DNA from: Scalindua sp964437425 | Lineage (GTDB): Bacteria > Planctomycetota > Brocadiia > Brocadiales > Scalinduaceae | Direction of reading: 5' to 3' | Assembly (NCBI GenBank): GCA_964437425.1 | Contig: CAYTGO010000028.1 | Location: 1 to 38,771 of the forward strand | DNA length: 38,771 bases | Part shown: piece by piece, positions 8,225-16,727 of the stretch | Layout: each line of letters begins with the position of its first letter | How positions within the stretch are numbered: position 1 is the first letter of the stretch | Position numbers and translations under genes: made by a program | The notes under the pieces: generated by a model | Databases searched by the model: none | What the model was told of the DNA's origin: nothing | What the model saw: the letters and a program-made list of their open reading frames with translations, nothing else

Positions 8225-9229
8225 TCACGTATTCAGACATACTGCATCGCTACGCTCTTTAATAATACCAGCACTTCCTGGCCCTAAAAAATTTATAAAT
8301 TCCTGAAATAATTCCGTATCAAAACAGTTTATCATGCATTCCCTCATCTCTTTTAGCGCTGCAAATGGATTCATTCTATCGGCATAACATCTACTTGATG
8401 TTATTGCATCATAAACGTCAACTATCCTGGCAAGCTTTCCATAAAGATCTATTTCATTACCACCAATGCCATATGGGTATCCTGTACCGTCAAAATTTTC
8501 ATGATGCTGTAGGACTGGAATCAAAGTTTTCTCGTCCATGCTGTCCCTGTTCTTCAAAAGCTCATGCCCCTTTTCAGGGTGGCGTTTTATAATATCTAAC
8601 TCTTCATTACTCAATTTGCCAGGTTTATTGAGAATTTCTAACGGAATGTCAACCTTACCAACATCATGCAGCAACATACCTGTTCCAAAAGTATTCATCT
8701 CTTCCGGGTCCAGACAAAGATGCTTACCAAAAAGCAAACCAAACACCGACAAGTTTATTGAATGTGTATACGTATAGTAATCATGAGAAGTCATACTTAT
8801 CAGGCCAGAGAACGCATTCTCATCATTAAGTATAAAGTTTATTGTATGCTTGACCCAGTTCCTCGCTCTACCTAAATTAGCTTTTGGAGAACCAATATCT
8901 TGCAGAATATCTTTAGTCAAGCTTTTGGCAACATTGTAAACAGTGTGAGATTTTTCCTGAAAGCTTAAATTATCACTTGAAATAATATCAGATAGGTTTT
9001 GCTCCTGATATTTAAAGAATTTCTCGTAATCATCAGAAACAATGTAGAGTTTTTCTACATCTCTTTCAATCAGTGATCCCTTTCTATCTTGCCCAAATTG
9101 CTCATCTCCGCGACAAAACAGAATGTATCTGGAAATTCTATTAACATAGCTTTTTAGATATAAATCACACCCAACTGTCTTATCTTCAACTAATGTATTT
9201 TTATCAACTGCTACATATTGTTTACTCAT
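8225..9229 (-). CDS. HD-GYP domain protein (334 aa), c-di-GMP phosphodiesterase
   Basis: This close paralogue of the downstream gene has the same architecture: the shared N-terminal module (YVAVDKNTLVEDKTVGCDLY to FFKYQEQNL, about 5-75) and a complete HD-GYP domain (HDYYTYTHSINL, LLHDVGKVDI, KRHPEKG, QHHENFDGTGYPYG, VYDAITSSRCY). The catalytic pattern is intact. The C-terminus is about 15 residues longer than in its neighbour (SAGIIKERSDAVCLNT). Its ATG overlaps the TGA of the upstream small gene (ATGA), so translation is coupled. The tandem of two intact phosphodiesterases directly after fliA suggests control of c-di-GMP by the flagellar cascade (inference). Confidence 0.92.
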   Translation of the reverse strand: MSKQYVAVDKNTLVEDKTVGCDLYLKSYVNRISRYILFCRGDEQFGQDRKGSLIERDVEKLYIVSDDYEKFFKYQEQNLSDIISSDNLSFQEKSHTVYNVAKSLTKDILQDIGSPKANLGRARNWVKHTINFILNDENAFSGLISMTSHDYYTYTHSINLSVFGLLFGKHLCLDPEEMNTFGTGMLLHDVGKVDIPLEILNKPGKLSNEELDIIKRHPEKGHELLKNRDSMDEKTLIPVLQHHENFDGTGYPYGIGGNEIDLYGKLARIVDVYDAITSSRCYADRMNPFAALKEMRECMINCFDTELFQEFINFLGPGSAGIIKERSDAVCLNT

Positions 9230-9507
9230 AGCTCTGCATCTAAAAGACTTCCACAGCTGTCGTCAATATCATCATCTTTTTGTTCGTGTAAAGTGTTTCC
9301 GTCGTGTTGATTATTGTGCTCACTGTTTTCGTTGTCTTCTCTTGCCTGTTTGCGCCCCCTGCCCTTTATGTCATCTTCACTATCAGACATATGCTCCGAG
9401 AAATCCTTTTTATTTTCTTTCTTATCTTTTTTATCACCAGTTTTTCTATTCAGATTTACCCTGTTTATTTGCGGCACAAAACCGATTGATCGAATATTAT
9501 CACTCAT
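9226..9507 (-). CDS. Small charged, low-complexity protein (93 aa)
   Basis: The N-terminus (MSDNIRSIGFVPQINRVNL) has an ordered look. From about residue 20 on the chain is almost entirely charged and polar (runs of KDKKEN, SEDDIKG, HNNQHDG, DDDIDDS), so it is probably disordered. There is no signal peptide and no membrane segment. It overlaps the next gene by ATGA and follows fliA after 179 bases. Small linker proteins of this kind are seen between fliA and later genes in other flagellar loci, but I know no name for this one. An adaptor role for the HD-GYP proteins is conjecture. Confidence 0.6.
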   Translation of the reverse strand: MSDNIRSIGFVPQINRVNLNRKTGDKKDKKENKKDFSEHMSDSEDDIKGRGRKQAREDNENSEHNNQHDGNTLHEQKDDDIDDSCGSLLDAEL

Positions 9508-9575
9508 GACAGATTCTCACATATTTTAGAGCTTAAGCATTACAACCTAACCTAGACGAGTCTAAAATTAATAGT

Positions 9576-9615
9576 TCACCGTAAAGACACATCAGTCTAA
9601 ACTGATTTACAGTGA
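9576..9615. repeat. Imperfect hairpin between fliA and the small charged gene
   Basis: The outer arms TCACCGTAA (9576-9584) and TTACAGTGA (9607-9615) pair with one mismatch. The inner arms ATCAGT (9591-9596) and ACTGAT (9601-9606) pair perfectly around CTAA, leaving a left-side bulge of six bases (9585-9590). On the minus strand the sequence after it has T's but no clean T-run. It could attenuate transcription leaving fliA or be an operator. A smaller palindrome (TAGAC GA GTCTA) lies at 9553-9564. Confidence 0.4.
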
Positions 9616-9686
9616 GTTAATAATTTTTTGCCAAAATCGGTAAAAATATTTATTTGATTAAACTATAACAATAAAATAGTATTTTT

Positions 9687-10478
9687 TCATACTGATGATC
9701 CCTCTTCCTGCTTAGTCTTTGTCTTATGTGCCTTTGCTCTAATCGACATCAATGCTCTATGATGTAATTGTGATACTCTCGATTCTGACAAATTCATTAC
9801 TTCTGCAATTTCCCTCAGAAGCATATCCTCATAATAATAGAGAGTAATAACTAGCTTTTCTTTTTGGGGTAGTTCTGTAATAGCACGTTCTAATACTTCT
9901 TGCTCTTCCTGTGATTCAAGATTACTTAAAGGCCCACTGGTTTTTTTATCCTTTATGATTTCGCTAGCCTTTACTTTTGAATCATCATCACCACCAAAAC
10001 TAATATCCTCAAGATATAGCATGGAACACATATTTATATCTACCAACAGCTTATCCAATTCACTGCAACTAATGCCCATTGCCTCAGCTATCTCTTCGGT
10101 ATGAGGAGCTCTGTTTAGTTCCTGTTCGAGAGTGTTATAGGCGTCTTTGATTAAATTATCCTTCTCTCTCACTGAACGAGGCACCCAATCCTGTAGTCGA
10201 AGATAATCTAGAACAGCGCCCCTGATTCTGTGAAATGCATACGTCTTAAACTTTACATTTTTAGAATCATCAAACCTTTCTGCAGCCTCTATTAACCCCA
10301 GGATCCCGGACTCAAACAGGTCTTCCTGATCAATGTGAGATGGTAGATACATCATAAACTTCCCCACGACATACTTAACAAGAGGGAGATAGTCCATAAT
10401 AAACTTATCACGCTTGCTATTATTTACGGCACCATATTTCTTTTGCTTATTCTGTTTTACAGCAATGTCTGTTTGCAT
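9687..10478 (-). CDS. fliA: RNA polymerase sigma-28 factor FliA
   Basis: FliA directs RNA polymerase to late flagellar promoters (filament, motility, chemotaxis). The 263 residues show region 2 (DYLPLVKYVVGKF, GILGLIEAAERFD, TYAFHRIRGAVLDYLR, DWVPRSVR), region 3 and region 4 (ELPQKEKLVITLYYYE, EIAEVMNLSESRVSQLHHRA). All are typical of the FliA/WhiG branch. Start ATG at 10478 has GGGGAAA 7 bases upstream. It is the last recognisable structural-regulatory gene of the fliO-to-fliA series, placing it under the tandem sigma-54 sites before fliO. The C-terminal tail (KTKTKQEEGSSV) is polar. Confidence 0.96.
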   Translation of the reverse strand: MQTDIAVKQNKQKKYGAVNNSKRDKFIMDYLPLVKYVVGKFMMYLPSHIDQEDLFESGILGLIEAAERFDDSKNVKFKTYAFHRIRGAVLDYLRLQDWVPRSVREKDNLIKDAYNTLEQELNRAPHTEEIAEAMGISCSELDKLLVDINMCSMLYLEDISFGGDDDSKVKASEIIKDKKTSGPLSNLESQEEQEVLERAITELPQKEKLVITLYYYEDMLLREIAEVMNLSESRVSQLHHRALMSIRAKAHKTKTKQEEGSSV

Positions 10479-10613
10479 TGTAGTTTCCCCACAAACTGTC
10501 TCATTATTTAATTGCCAAACGGCTTTATAATCTCTTCAAATCACCACATAATGTTAATTTAGCAAAATTCAAAATATTGCTATTATCTATCTTCTCAATG
10601 GAGTTATCATCAC

Positions 10614-10850
10614 TCACTGGTTATTCTCACCCTTATCCATACCAATATTATCCGGTATATATTTCACCAGCATTTTCACCAAAACAAAAGCAGTCAAGCC
10701 AGTCAGACAACCTGCTATGACAGCCTTCTGAATGAGTGTTTCAGTCGCCAAATTTGCTCCATACCCGATAATACATGAAGCAAAAAATACAATTACAGCT
10801 ATATATATGCTGAACTTAAACCCCATCACTGCAATTTGCTGTTTTATCAT
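10614..10850 (-). CDS. Small two-helix membrane protein between flhF and fliA (78 aa)
   Basis: This is not a family I recognise. Two hydrophobic segments (about residues 13-31, FSIYIAVIVFFASCIIGYG, and 43-62, AVIAGCLTGLTAFVLVKML) flank a short polar loop, predicting a helical hairpin in the inner membrane. The C-terminus is polar and would be cytoplasmic if the positive-inside rule holds. The normal occupant of this position, flhG (MinD-like ATPase between flhF and fliA), is absent. GGAA lies five bases before the ATG. The gene sits 80 bases after flhF and 135 before fliA, so it is probably in the operon. A link to flagellar placement is only positional. Confidence 0.6.
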   Translation of the reverse strand: MIKQQIAVMGFKFSIYIAVIVFFASCIIGYGANLATETLIQKAVIAGCLTGLTAFVLVKMLVKYIPDNIGMDKGENNQ

Positions 10851-10930
10851 GACAATTCCGTTTAAAATTGTTATTTATAATAATTTCTATTCATCTCTTA
10901 CTCTATCCCACAATATTAGTACCGAAATAC

Positions 10931-12493
10931 TTAGACTTTCAGTACCATATCTGCAATCAACTCTGCAGTCACCGGTCTAAGATCTTCCGGGACCTCCTGA
11001 CCATCAGAAATGCAGGAAAGAGGAATCTGTGTTTCCATTGCAACGCTGAATATTGTCCCATACAAAGAAGTCTCATCAACCTTGGTAAAGTGTAATCTAT
11101 CAAGAGTAAACAGAGTAAATTTGTTTACAATGTTAATAATGTCTGCATACCTCGTTGCCGCACTTACAACAAGATGAGTCTCTTTATTCGGTATTTCATC
11201 TATGAACCCTTTAAGACCGGATAATGCATTGTCATCACGATAACCTATTCCAGGAGTATCTATAAAGATATGTGATGACCCCTCGTTGTTTTCTATAACC
11301 TCTCTTAGCTCCCTGTGCGAAGTGACCGTCATGAGAGTCGCACCAATTCTGTCTGCAGTTTTCTTAAGCTTTTCTGCAGAATGGCCTCTGATACTTATTA
11401 ATAATATTTCCTCTCCCGACGTTTTTTTCGTCTCGTAGGCTAGCTTCAAAATAGTCGTTGTTTTCCCTGTACCTGCTGCACCAATAAAGACCCTAGTCTT
11501 ACATTGATCCTGATTATTTGATAATGAATCAGGTATTTTGATTTTATGAATAATGCTTTCCCTTAACTGCTGACTATGCAATTCCATCTTATCACACTCA
11601 TCTTTACTTAAACGACACAAGGCCTCATCAATTAAAAGCCTCGAATGTTCTTCTTCAACCTGTTGAAGAAGAAGTTGATTGAACAATTTTTTACTTAATT
11701 CGGACCATTCTACATTAGAATCTGTACTTTGTGGATGATCGAAAGCAGGTGAGACTTCATCTGCACTATAGCCTGCTATTTCTATCAAATCCTCGGCAAG
11801 TAAGAGATCTGATAGAGTTGCATTGTCTTCCGGGCTACAAGGAGAACTCGTATGTTTCTCCTCAGATGAATATTTCTCTGAAGGAGACCATCCTGATTGT
11901 GCAACTTCCGGGTGATTCAGTACCGACGATAACAACCTATTATTATCACCATTATTATTTGTATTATGACCTACGCGTGGAGTAGGGTTCTCAACCTTGT
12001 TATCTACAATCCATTTTGATACCTGCTTGATTTTACCGGACTGTGACATAATGGAGAAATCCTCCGAACTTTCTGCAGGAGTTGACTCTGATGGTTCAGA
12101 CAACTTATCTGATTGTATATAATCTGATGATTCGACATTGTCCATATGATCCTCAGAAATATCTTTATGTTCAGTAGCTGATGGAGAATGTTCCGACTGC
12201 TGCAAATCTGACTCAGAAGTGTCGGACAGATCTTGCTCCGGAGACTTTAAATCTAAATCAGTGCTCTCACCTTGCAATTCCTGATCACTCCCCTGCTCCT
12301 TATTCTGGTTTGAGTTCTGACCATTACCGTTTTCAGCTGCAACAACCTCTACCAGCGTCTGGCCAGACTTGCTCTTAATGTCTCCTTCCTCTATATTTCT
12401 CGTTTCGAGGATTATGGAAGCATCGCCCATTTCTCTTTTTACGCTTTTTAACGCTTCTTGTACCGTAGCGGCAATAAATGATTTAATTCTCAT
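10931..12493 (-). CDS. flhF: Flagellar placement GTPase FlhF
   Basis: FlhF is an SRP-type GTPase that sets the position and number of polar flagella. The N-terminal B region starts MRIKSFIAATVQEALKSVKR. A very long acidic, Ser/Gln/Asn-rich linker runs from about residue 55 to 260. The N and G domains follow: P-loop GAAGTGKT (338-345), DTPG near 407, TKVDE near 465, and a GQEVPEDL motif. The DTPG box has Pro where most relatives have Ala (DTAG). At 520 residues it is longer than typical FlhF (about 380-450), the excess being the linker. Its ATG lies inside the end of flhA (11-base overlap). FlhG, its usual partner that stimulates GTP hydrolysis, is not encoded next to it. Confidence 0.95.
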   Translation of the reverse strand: MRIKSFIAATVQEALKSVKREMGDASIILETRNIEEGDIKSKSGQTLVEVVAAENGNGQNSNQNKEQGSDQELQGESTDLDLKSPEQDLSDTSESDLQQSEHSPSATEHKDISEDHMDNVESSDYIQSDKLSEPSESTPAESSEDFSIMSQSGKIKQVSKWIVDNKVENPTPRVGHNTNNNGDNNRLLSSVLNHPEVAQSGWSPSEKYSSEEKHTSSPCSPEDNATLSDLLLAEDLIEIAGYSADEVSPAFDHPQSTDSNVEWSELSKKLFNQLLLQQVEEEHSRLLIDEALCRLSKDECDKMELHSQQLRESIIHKIKIPDSLSNNQDQCKTRVFIGAAGTGKTTTILKLAYETKKTSGEEILLISIRGHSAEKLKKTADRIGATLMTVTSHRELREVIENNEGSSHIFIDTPGIGYRDDNALSGLKGFIDEIPNKETHLVVSAATRYADIINIVNKFTLFTLDRLHFTKVDETSLYGTIFSVAMETQIPLSCISDGQEVPEDLRPVTAELIADMVLKV

Positions 12494-14585
12494 TAGTCAA
12501 ACTCACAATACCGAGAGATTCGATCTGAACCCCCGGTGCAATTTCTTTATACGACAATACCGGTAAATATGGTATTGACGTCTCGGTTAATTTCCTGATG
12601 TGATTCCTTAGTGAAGAAGATGTCAGGAGTACTGCACTGTTGCCTGTTATACTGGCATTCCTGACAGTTTCAACAATCGCATCAATAATTTTCTGTGCAT
12701 AACTAGGCTCCAAAGCCAGTACAGACTTGTTCCCCATATCATGAACAGAGTTTATAATCTCCTGCTCAAGCCCCGGTTCAAAGGAAATGGTACTGAGTTT
12801 ATTAGATTCACTCTGATACTGACCGCATAATGTCCTGCAAAGTCTCTGTCTTACAAACTCAGTAAGAGCCTCAGGATCCTTAGTAGTCGGTGCATGATCT
12901 ATAAGCGTTTCCAGTATGGTCACAAAGTCTTTAACAGAAATTTTCTCTCTTAATAAGTTCTTTACTACTTCCTGTACAACACCCAGCGTTAGAACAGCTG
13001 GTGTTAATTCGTTAACCAGTGTTGGAGAATCCTTTTTCGTTGTTTCAATTAATTTTTGAATATCTTCTCTGGTGATTATTTCATACGCATGAGTTTTAAT
13101 TACCTCAGTCAAATGTGTAACCAATACTGAAGTAGGGTCAATTACAGTATAACCCATCGCCTCTGCAGACTCCTTCTTTGACTCTGTTATCCACACACCA
13201 GGCAAGCCGTACGCCGGATCAGTTGTCTTGACCCCATCAATTGGATCTGTTTCATCGTCACCTAAAGCAAGAAAACTATCTGGCATCAATTCGCCTTTAT
13301 CAACTACCTGTCCTTTAATTTTAATACTATATCCATTTGAAGGAAGTTGCAGGTTGTCCCTTAAACGTATCGGCGGAATTATTATCCCTATATCCCTGGC
13401 AAGCTGTTTTCTGAGTGAATTTATCCGACTTAACACTCCCCCTGCTTTCTTTGGGTCTACCATTGGAACTAACTTATACCCGACTTCTATTCCCATTCTG
13501 TCAACCTGTAGTAGATTCTCAAACTCCTCCTCCGGTGCGGTCAATTGCTTTGCTTTCTCCTCGGTTGCCTCTTTTTCAGTACTTGTTTTTGACTTACCTC
13601 TAATGGGTGATCCCTTTAAGGTAATTGTGAAAAGAAAGCCGAAGAGAGCTGACATTAAAAAGAAAGGAATTTTAGGCATCCCGGGAATTAGACCAAAAAT
13701 AAACAGTATTCCAGACGCCATACCTAATGCTTTTGGAACAGTCAACAGCTGAGAGGACAAGTCTTTACCCAAACTGGACTTAGACGTTGATTTTGTAATA
13801 AGTAAGGCGGCAGAGATAGCATTGATAAGAGAGGGGATCTGTGTTACTAATCCATCACCAACTGTCAAAAGAGTGTAAGTGGACAATGCTTCATTAATTT
13901 TCATACCTTGCATCATCGTCCCTATCACAATACCACCTGCGATGTTTATTATTGTAATAACTATTCCCGCAATAGCATCACCGCTTACGAATTTACTTGC
14001 ACCATCCATTGAACCATAAAATTCAGCTTCCTGTGAAATATCGGTACGCCTGATTTTTGCTTCATCCTCAGTAATGGCGCCTGAGTTCAGGTCAGCATCG
14101 ATACTCATCTGCTTACCAGGCATAGCATCTAATGTAAATCTGGCAGATACTTCAGATACTCTTGTTGAACCTTTTGTAATTACGATAAACTGAATAACTG
14201 TTAGTATTATAAAAATTACCAACCCAATTACTACATTACCACCTACAACAAAATTACCAAATGAAGCAATAACCTGGCCAGCCTCAGCATTCATAAGTAT
14301 AAGACGTGTGGACGCAACATTAAGTGCAAGTCTAAATAGTGTAAGAAACAGCAAGAGAGAAGGGTATGCAGAAATCTCCAAGGCCCGTCTCACATGCAAT
14401 GTAACCAGAAGCACAAGGAAAGAGAGCGATATGTTAACAGTAATGAAAATATCCAGCATGAATGTAGGCAGCGGTACTATGAGTACAAATAGTATCACCA
14501 TGACTCCAACTGCAAGCCCAAATTCACTATATTTGTATAACGGTTTACGATTTTCTCCAGGTGTATTCATTGCTGTTTCAGCCAC
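12483..14585 (-). CDS. flhA: Flagellar type III export gate protein FlhA
   Basis: FlhA forms the nonameric ring of the export gate in the inner membrane and docks chaperone-substrate complexes. The N-terminal half (about 1-320) has eight predicted membrane helices and the conserved loop RFTLDAMPGKQMSIDADLNSGAI cut here to its core, LDAMPGKQMSIDADLN. The C-terminal cytoplasmic domain (about 350-700) includes GVWITESKKESAEAMGY and DPTSVLVTHLTEVI, typical of the family. Length 700 is normal. The GTG start at 14585 has GGAG at good distance. The gene overlaps flhF and follows flhB by 21 bases. Confidence 0.97.
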   Translation of the reverse strand: MAETAMNTPGENRKPLYKYSEFGLAVGVMVILFVLIVPLPTFMLDIFITVNISLSFLVLLVTLHVRRALEISAYPSLLLFLTLFRLALNVASTRLILMNAEAGQVIASFGNFVVGGNVVIGLVIFIILTVIQFIVITKGSTRVSEVSARFTLDAMPGKQMSIDADLNSGAITEDEAKIRRTDISQEAEFYGSMDGASKFVSGDAIAGIVITIINIAGGIVIGTMMQGMKINEALSTYTLLTVGDGLVTQIPSLINAISAALLITKSTSKSSLGKDLSSQLLTVPKALGMASGILFIFGLIPGMPKIPFFLMSALFGFLFTITLKGSPIRGKSKTSTEKEATEEKAKQLTAPEEEFENLLQVDRMGIEVGYKLVPMVDPKKAGGVLSRINSLRKQLARDIGIIIPPIRLRDNLQLPSNGYSIKIKGQVVDKGELMPDSFLALGDDETDPIDGVKTTDPAYGLPGVWITESKKESAEAMGYTVIDPTSVLVTHLTEVIKTHAYEIITREDIQKLIETTKKDSPTLVNELTPAVLTLGVVQEVVKNLLREKISVKDFVTILETLIDHAPTTKDPEALTEFVRQRLCRTLCGQYQSESNKLSTISFEPGLEQEIINSVHDMGNKSVLALEPSYAQKIIDAIVETVRNASITGNSAVLLTSSSLRNHIRKLTETSIPYLPVLSYKEIAPGVQIESLGIVSLTNEN

Positions 14586-14606
14586 TCTGTTTCTCCATTG
14601 TATTGA

Positions 14607-15677
14607 TTATCTGTTTGCAACAATATTGCGTAATTGATAGACGTATGAAAGCACCTTTGCAACTGCCTGATACAGTTTTGGCGGAACATCACTATCAATC
14701 TCAACTGTACTATATAAAACACGCGCAAGAACTCTATCCTCTACTATCGGGATATCATGTTTCCCGGCTATTTCCCTTATTTTTAATGCGATAAGATCAA
14801 CACCTTTCCCTATAACCTTCGGTGCATCCATTGTGGCAGCATCGTATTTAAGGGCTACGGCATAATGTGTCGGGTTTGTAACTACCACATCGGCCTCCGG
14901 TATCGCCTGCATCATCCTCTTCCTTGACATTTCACGCTGAACACTCTTAATTCTTGATTTTATTAGAGGATCTCCATCTGTCTGTTTTGACTCCTGTTTA
15001 ACCTCGTTCTTCGTCATCATCAAATCTTTTGAATGCTGCCATCTCTGATACACAAAATCCAGTAAAGCAAGGATTAATAAGATAATAGTTATCTTCAAAG
15101 TTATCCCAAATATCAGACCGGATGCAGAGGTAAAGACTGCTTCCGTCCGCATACTTACCAACTCCATCAACGGTTCAATATCTTTTCTTATAGAAACATA
15201 TGCGATACCACACATCACTGATAACTTTAAGAGGGCCATTGCTGTCTTAATCAGCGATCTTTTAGAAAAAAGCTTTTGTACACCTGATATAGGATTTAAT
15301 TTTTTAAAATCCGGAATAAGTGCCTTTTTACTAAAAACGATACCAATTTGTGAGTAGGAGGCAATTGCACCAACAATCATAAACCCTCCCATTATTGGCA
15401 GTACCCCTTTCAGGTTCTTAAAAGATATATCCATCAACAAACCTACAAAAGTATCCACATCGAAATTTTCGTAATAAAGATTCTTACACACCATACCCAT
15501 CGTATCCTTTAACTGTACCATCATTGAACCCCCTAAAAATAACATTAGCAAAACTCCTGCCAACAATATCAATGCGCTATTAACATCCTGGCTCTTAGCT
15601 ACCTGCCCCTTTTCAACCGCCTCTTTTTTCTTTTTGGGCGTTGGGGCTTCCGTTTTTTCTTCATCTGATGCTGCCAC
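14607..15677 (-). CDS. flhB: Flagellar export switch protein FlhB
   Basis: FlhB is the export-gate component that switches substrate class after self-cleavage. It begins with the typical DEEKTEAPTPKKKKEAVEKG, has four membrane helices, and a cytoplasmic domain with the autocleavage motif NPTH (268-271) in VVVTNPTHYAVALKYD. The start is GTG (15677) with GGAGGG nine bases upstream, inside the end of fliR; ATG starts further in would remove the conserved N-terminus. Three bases separate it from the fliR stop. Length 356 is normal. The hook-length ruler gene fliK that normally works with FlhB is not in this window. Confidence 0.97.
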   Translation of the reverse strand: MAASDEEKTEAPTPKKKKEAVEKGQVAKSQDVNSALILLAGVLLMLFLGGSMMVQLKDTMGMVCKNLYYENFDVDTFVGLLMDISFKNLKGVLPIMGGFMIVGAIASYSQIGIVFSKKALIPDFKKLNPISGVQKLFSKRSLIKTAMALLKLSVMCGIAYVSIRKDIEPLMELVSMRTEAVFTSASGLIFGITLKITIILLILALLDFVYQRWQHSKDLMMTKNEVKQESKQTDGDPLIKSRIKSVQREMSRKRMMQAIPEADVVVTNPTHYAVALKYDAATMDAPKVIGKGVDLIALKIREIAGKHDIPIVEDRVLARVLYSTVEIDSDVPPKLYQAVAKVLSYVYQLRNIVANR

Positions 15678-15680
15678 TGT

Positions 15681-16451
15681 TTACATCCCTCCTACCAGGC
15701 TAAATATATCTTTACGCAGTAAATCTAATAAATATTGTATTGCACGTGTAATAAAAGGAAACATTATGGCTAAAAGCAAAAAACCAACAAGAATTTTCAT
15801 TGGAAAAATGATCAAAAATATGTTTATCTCCGGAGTGGACCTGGCTAGAAACCCTGATACGACAACAGTAAGGCCCAGAACTATCATAATAGGAGCAGCT
15901 ATCTTAATAGCAGCGATGAACAAGCCATTGAACAGGCCCATTATCTTGTTCATCGAAAACCCCACCTCTATAAATCCCGTTATAGGTACAGTTTTGTAAC
16001 TGAGAACCAGTGCGTTTATCAGCCAGTGATGACCATTAATTGAAAAAAACAAAATCAATGCTACTATTTGAAGTAATTGTGCAATTGGGCTTACGCGATC
16101 TCCGGTTAATGGATCTACCAACTCTGCCATAGTCAGTCCCATTTCAGAACTAATTAGCCCTCCACCCATAACGAATGCTGCAAATGCCAATGTCGCCACA
16201 TAACCTATTAAGAAACCAACTGCAAGCTCTTTGAAAACCATAAGAACAAAGTTAATCATATTGTCAGGTAATGCCGGCTGTGAGTTACTGATTATTGGAA
16301 AAATTGCAAATGAAATTACTAACGCTAATCCTATCTTTATCATTAGTGGCAAGCCAGCCTGACTGTAAATTGGCGAAAAGAAAAGCACACTGGCCGTCCT
16401 GATCAACACTAATGCAAACGTAGGTAGAAAACTAAGAGGATCTAGTAACAT
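15681..16451 (-). CDS. fliR: Flagellar export gate protein FliR
   Basis: FliR belongs to the FliP-FliQ-FliR core of the export gate. It is 256 residues, with about six hydrophobic helices and the family-typical RTASVLFFSPIYSQAGLPLMIK near the N-terminus. SEMGLTMAELVDPLTGDRVSP, shortened here to its core VDPLTGDRVSPI, is also characteristic. It is spaced 3 bases from fliQ and 3 bases from flhB, consistent with translational coupling in one operon. Confidence 0.96.
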   Translation of the reverse strand: MLLDPLSFLPTFALVLIRTASVLFFSPIYSQAGLPLMIKIGLALVISFAIFPIISNSQPALPDNMINFVLMVFKELAVGFLIGYVATLAFAAFVMGGGLISSEMGLTMAELVDPLTGDRVSPIAQLLQIVALILFFSINGHHWLINALVLSYKTVPITGFIEVGFSMNKIMGLFNGLFIAAIKIAAPIMIVLGLTVVVSGFLARSTPEINIFLIIFPMKILVGFLLLAIMFPFITRAIQYLLDLLRKDIFSLVGGM

Positions 16452-16454
16452 TTT

Positions 16455-16724
16455 TTAAAAAGTATAGTTAGAAAGATTGCCTAATAATAGAGTTGCAAAT
16501 GACGTTAATTTGTCTAACAACCAAGGTAATGAGAATGCAAATACTCCAAACACAGCCAATAGCTTCGGTAAGAATGTCAGAGTTTGCTCCTGTATACTTG
16601 TAACCGCCTGAAATATTCCTATCGCAAGGCCTACTACAAGTGCAGTTCCAATAAGCGGAGCAATCATAATTAATGTAATTGTTACTGTTTCCTTACCTAG
16701 AAAAGTTACTATGTCATATCCCAT
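16455..16724 (-). CDS. fliQ: Flagellar export gate protein FliQ
   Basis: FliQ is 89 residues, the family length, with two membrane helices (about 15-37 and 52-74). The conserved AIGIFQAVTSIQEQTLTF connects them and FLPKLLAVF follows. It packs around FliP-FliR in the export gate. It lies 3 bases from fliP upstream and 3 bases from fliR downstream. Confidence 0.96.
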   Translation of the reverse strand: MGYDIVTFLGKETVTITLIMIAPLIGTALVVGLAIGIFQAVTSIQEQTLTFLPKLLAVFGVFAFSLPWLLDKLTSFATLLLGNLSNYTF

Positions 16725-16727
16725 AAT

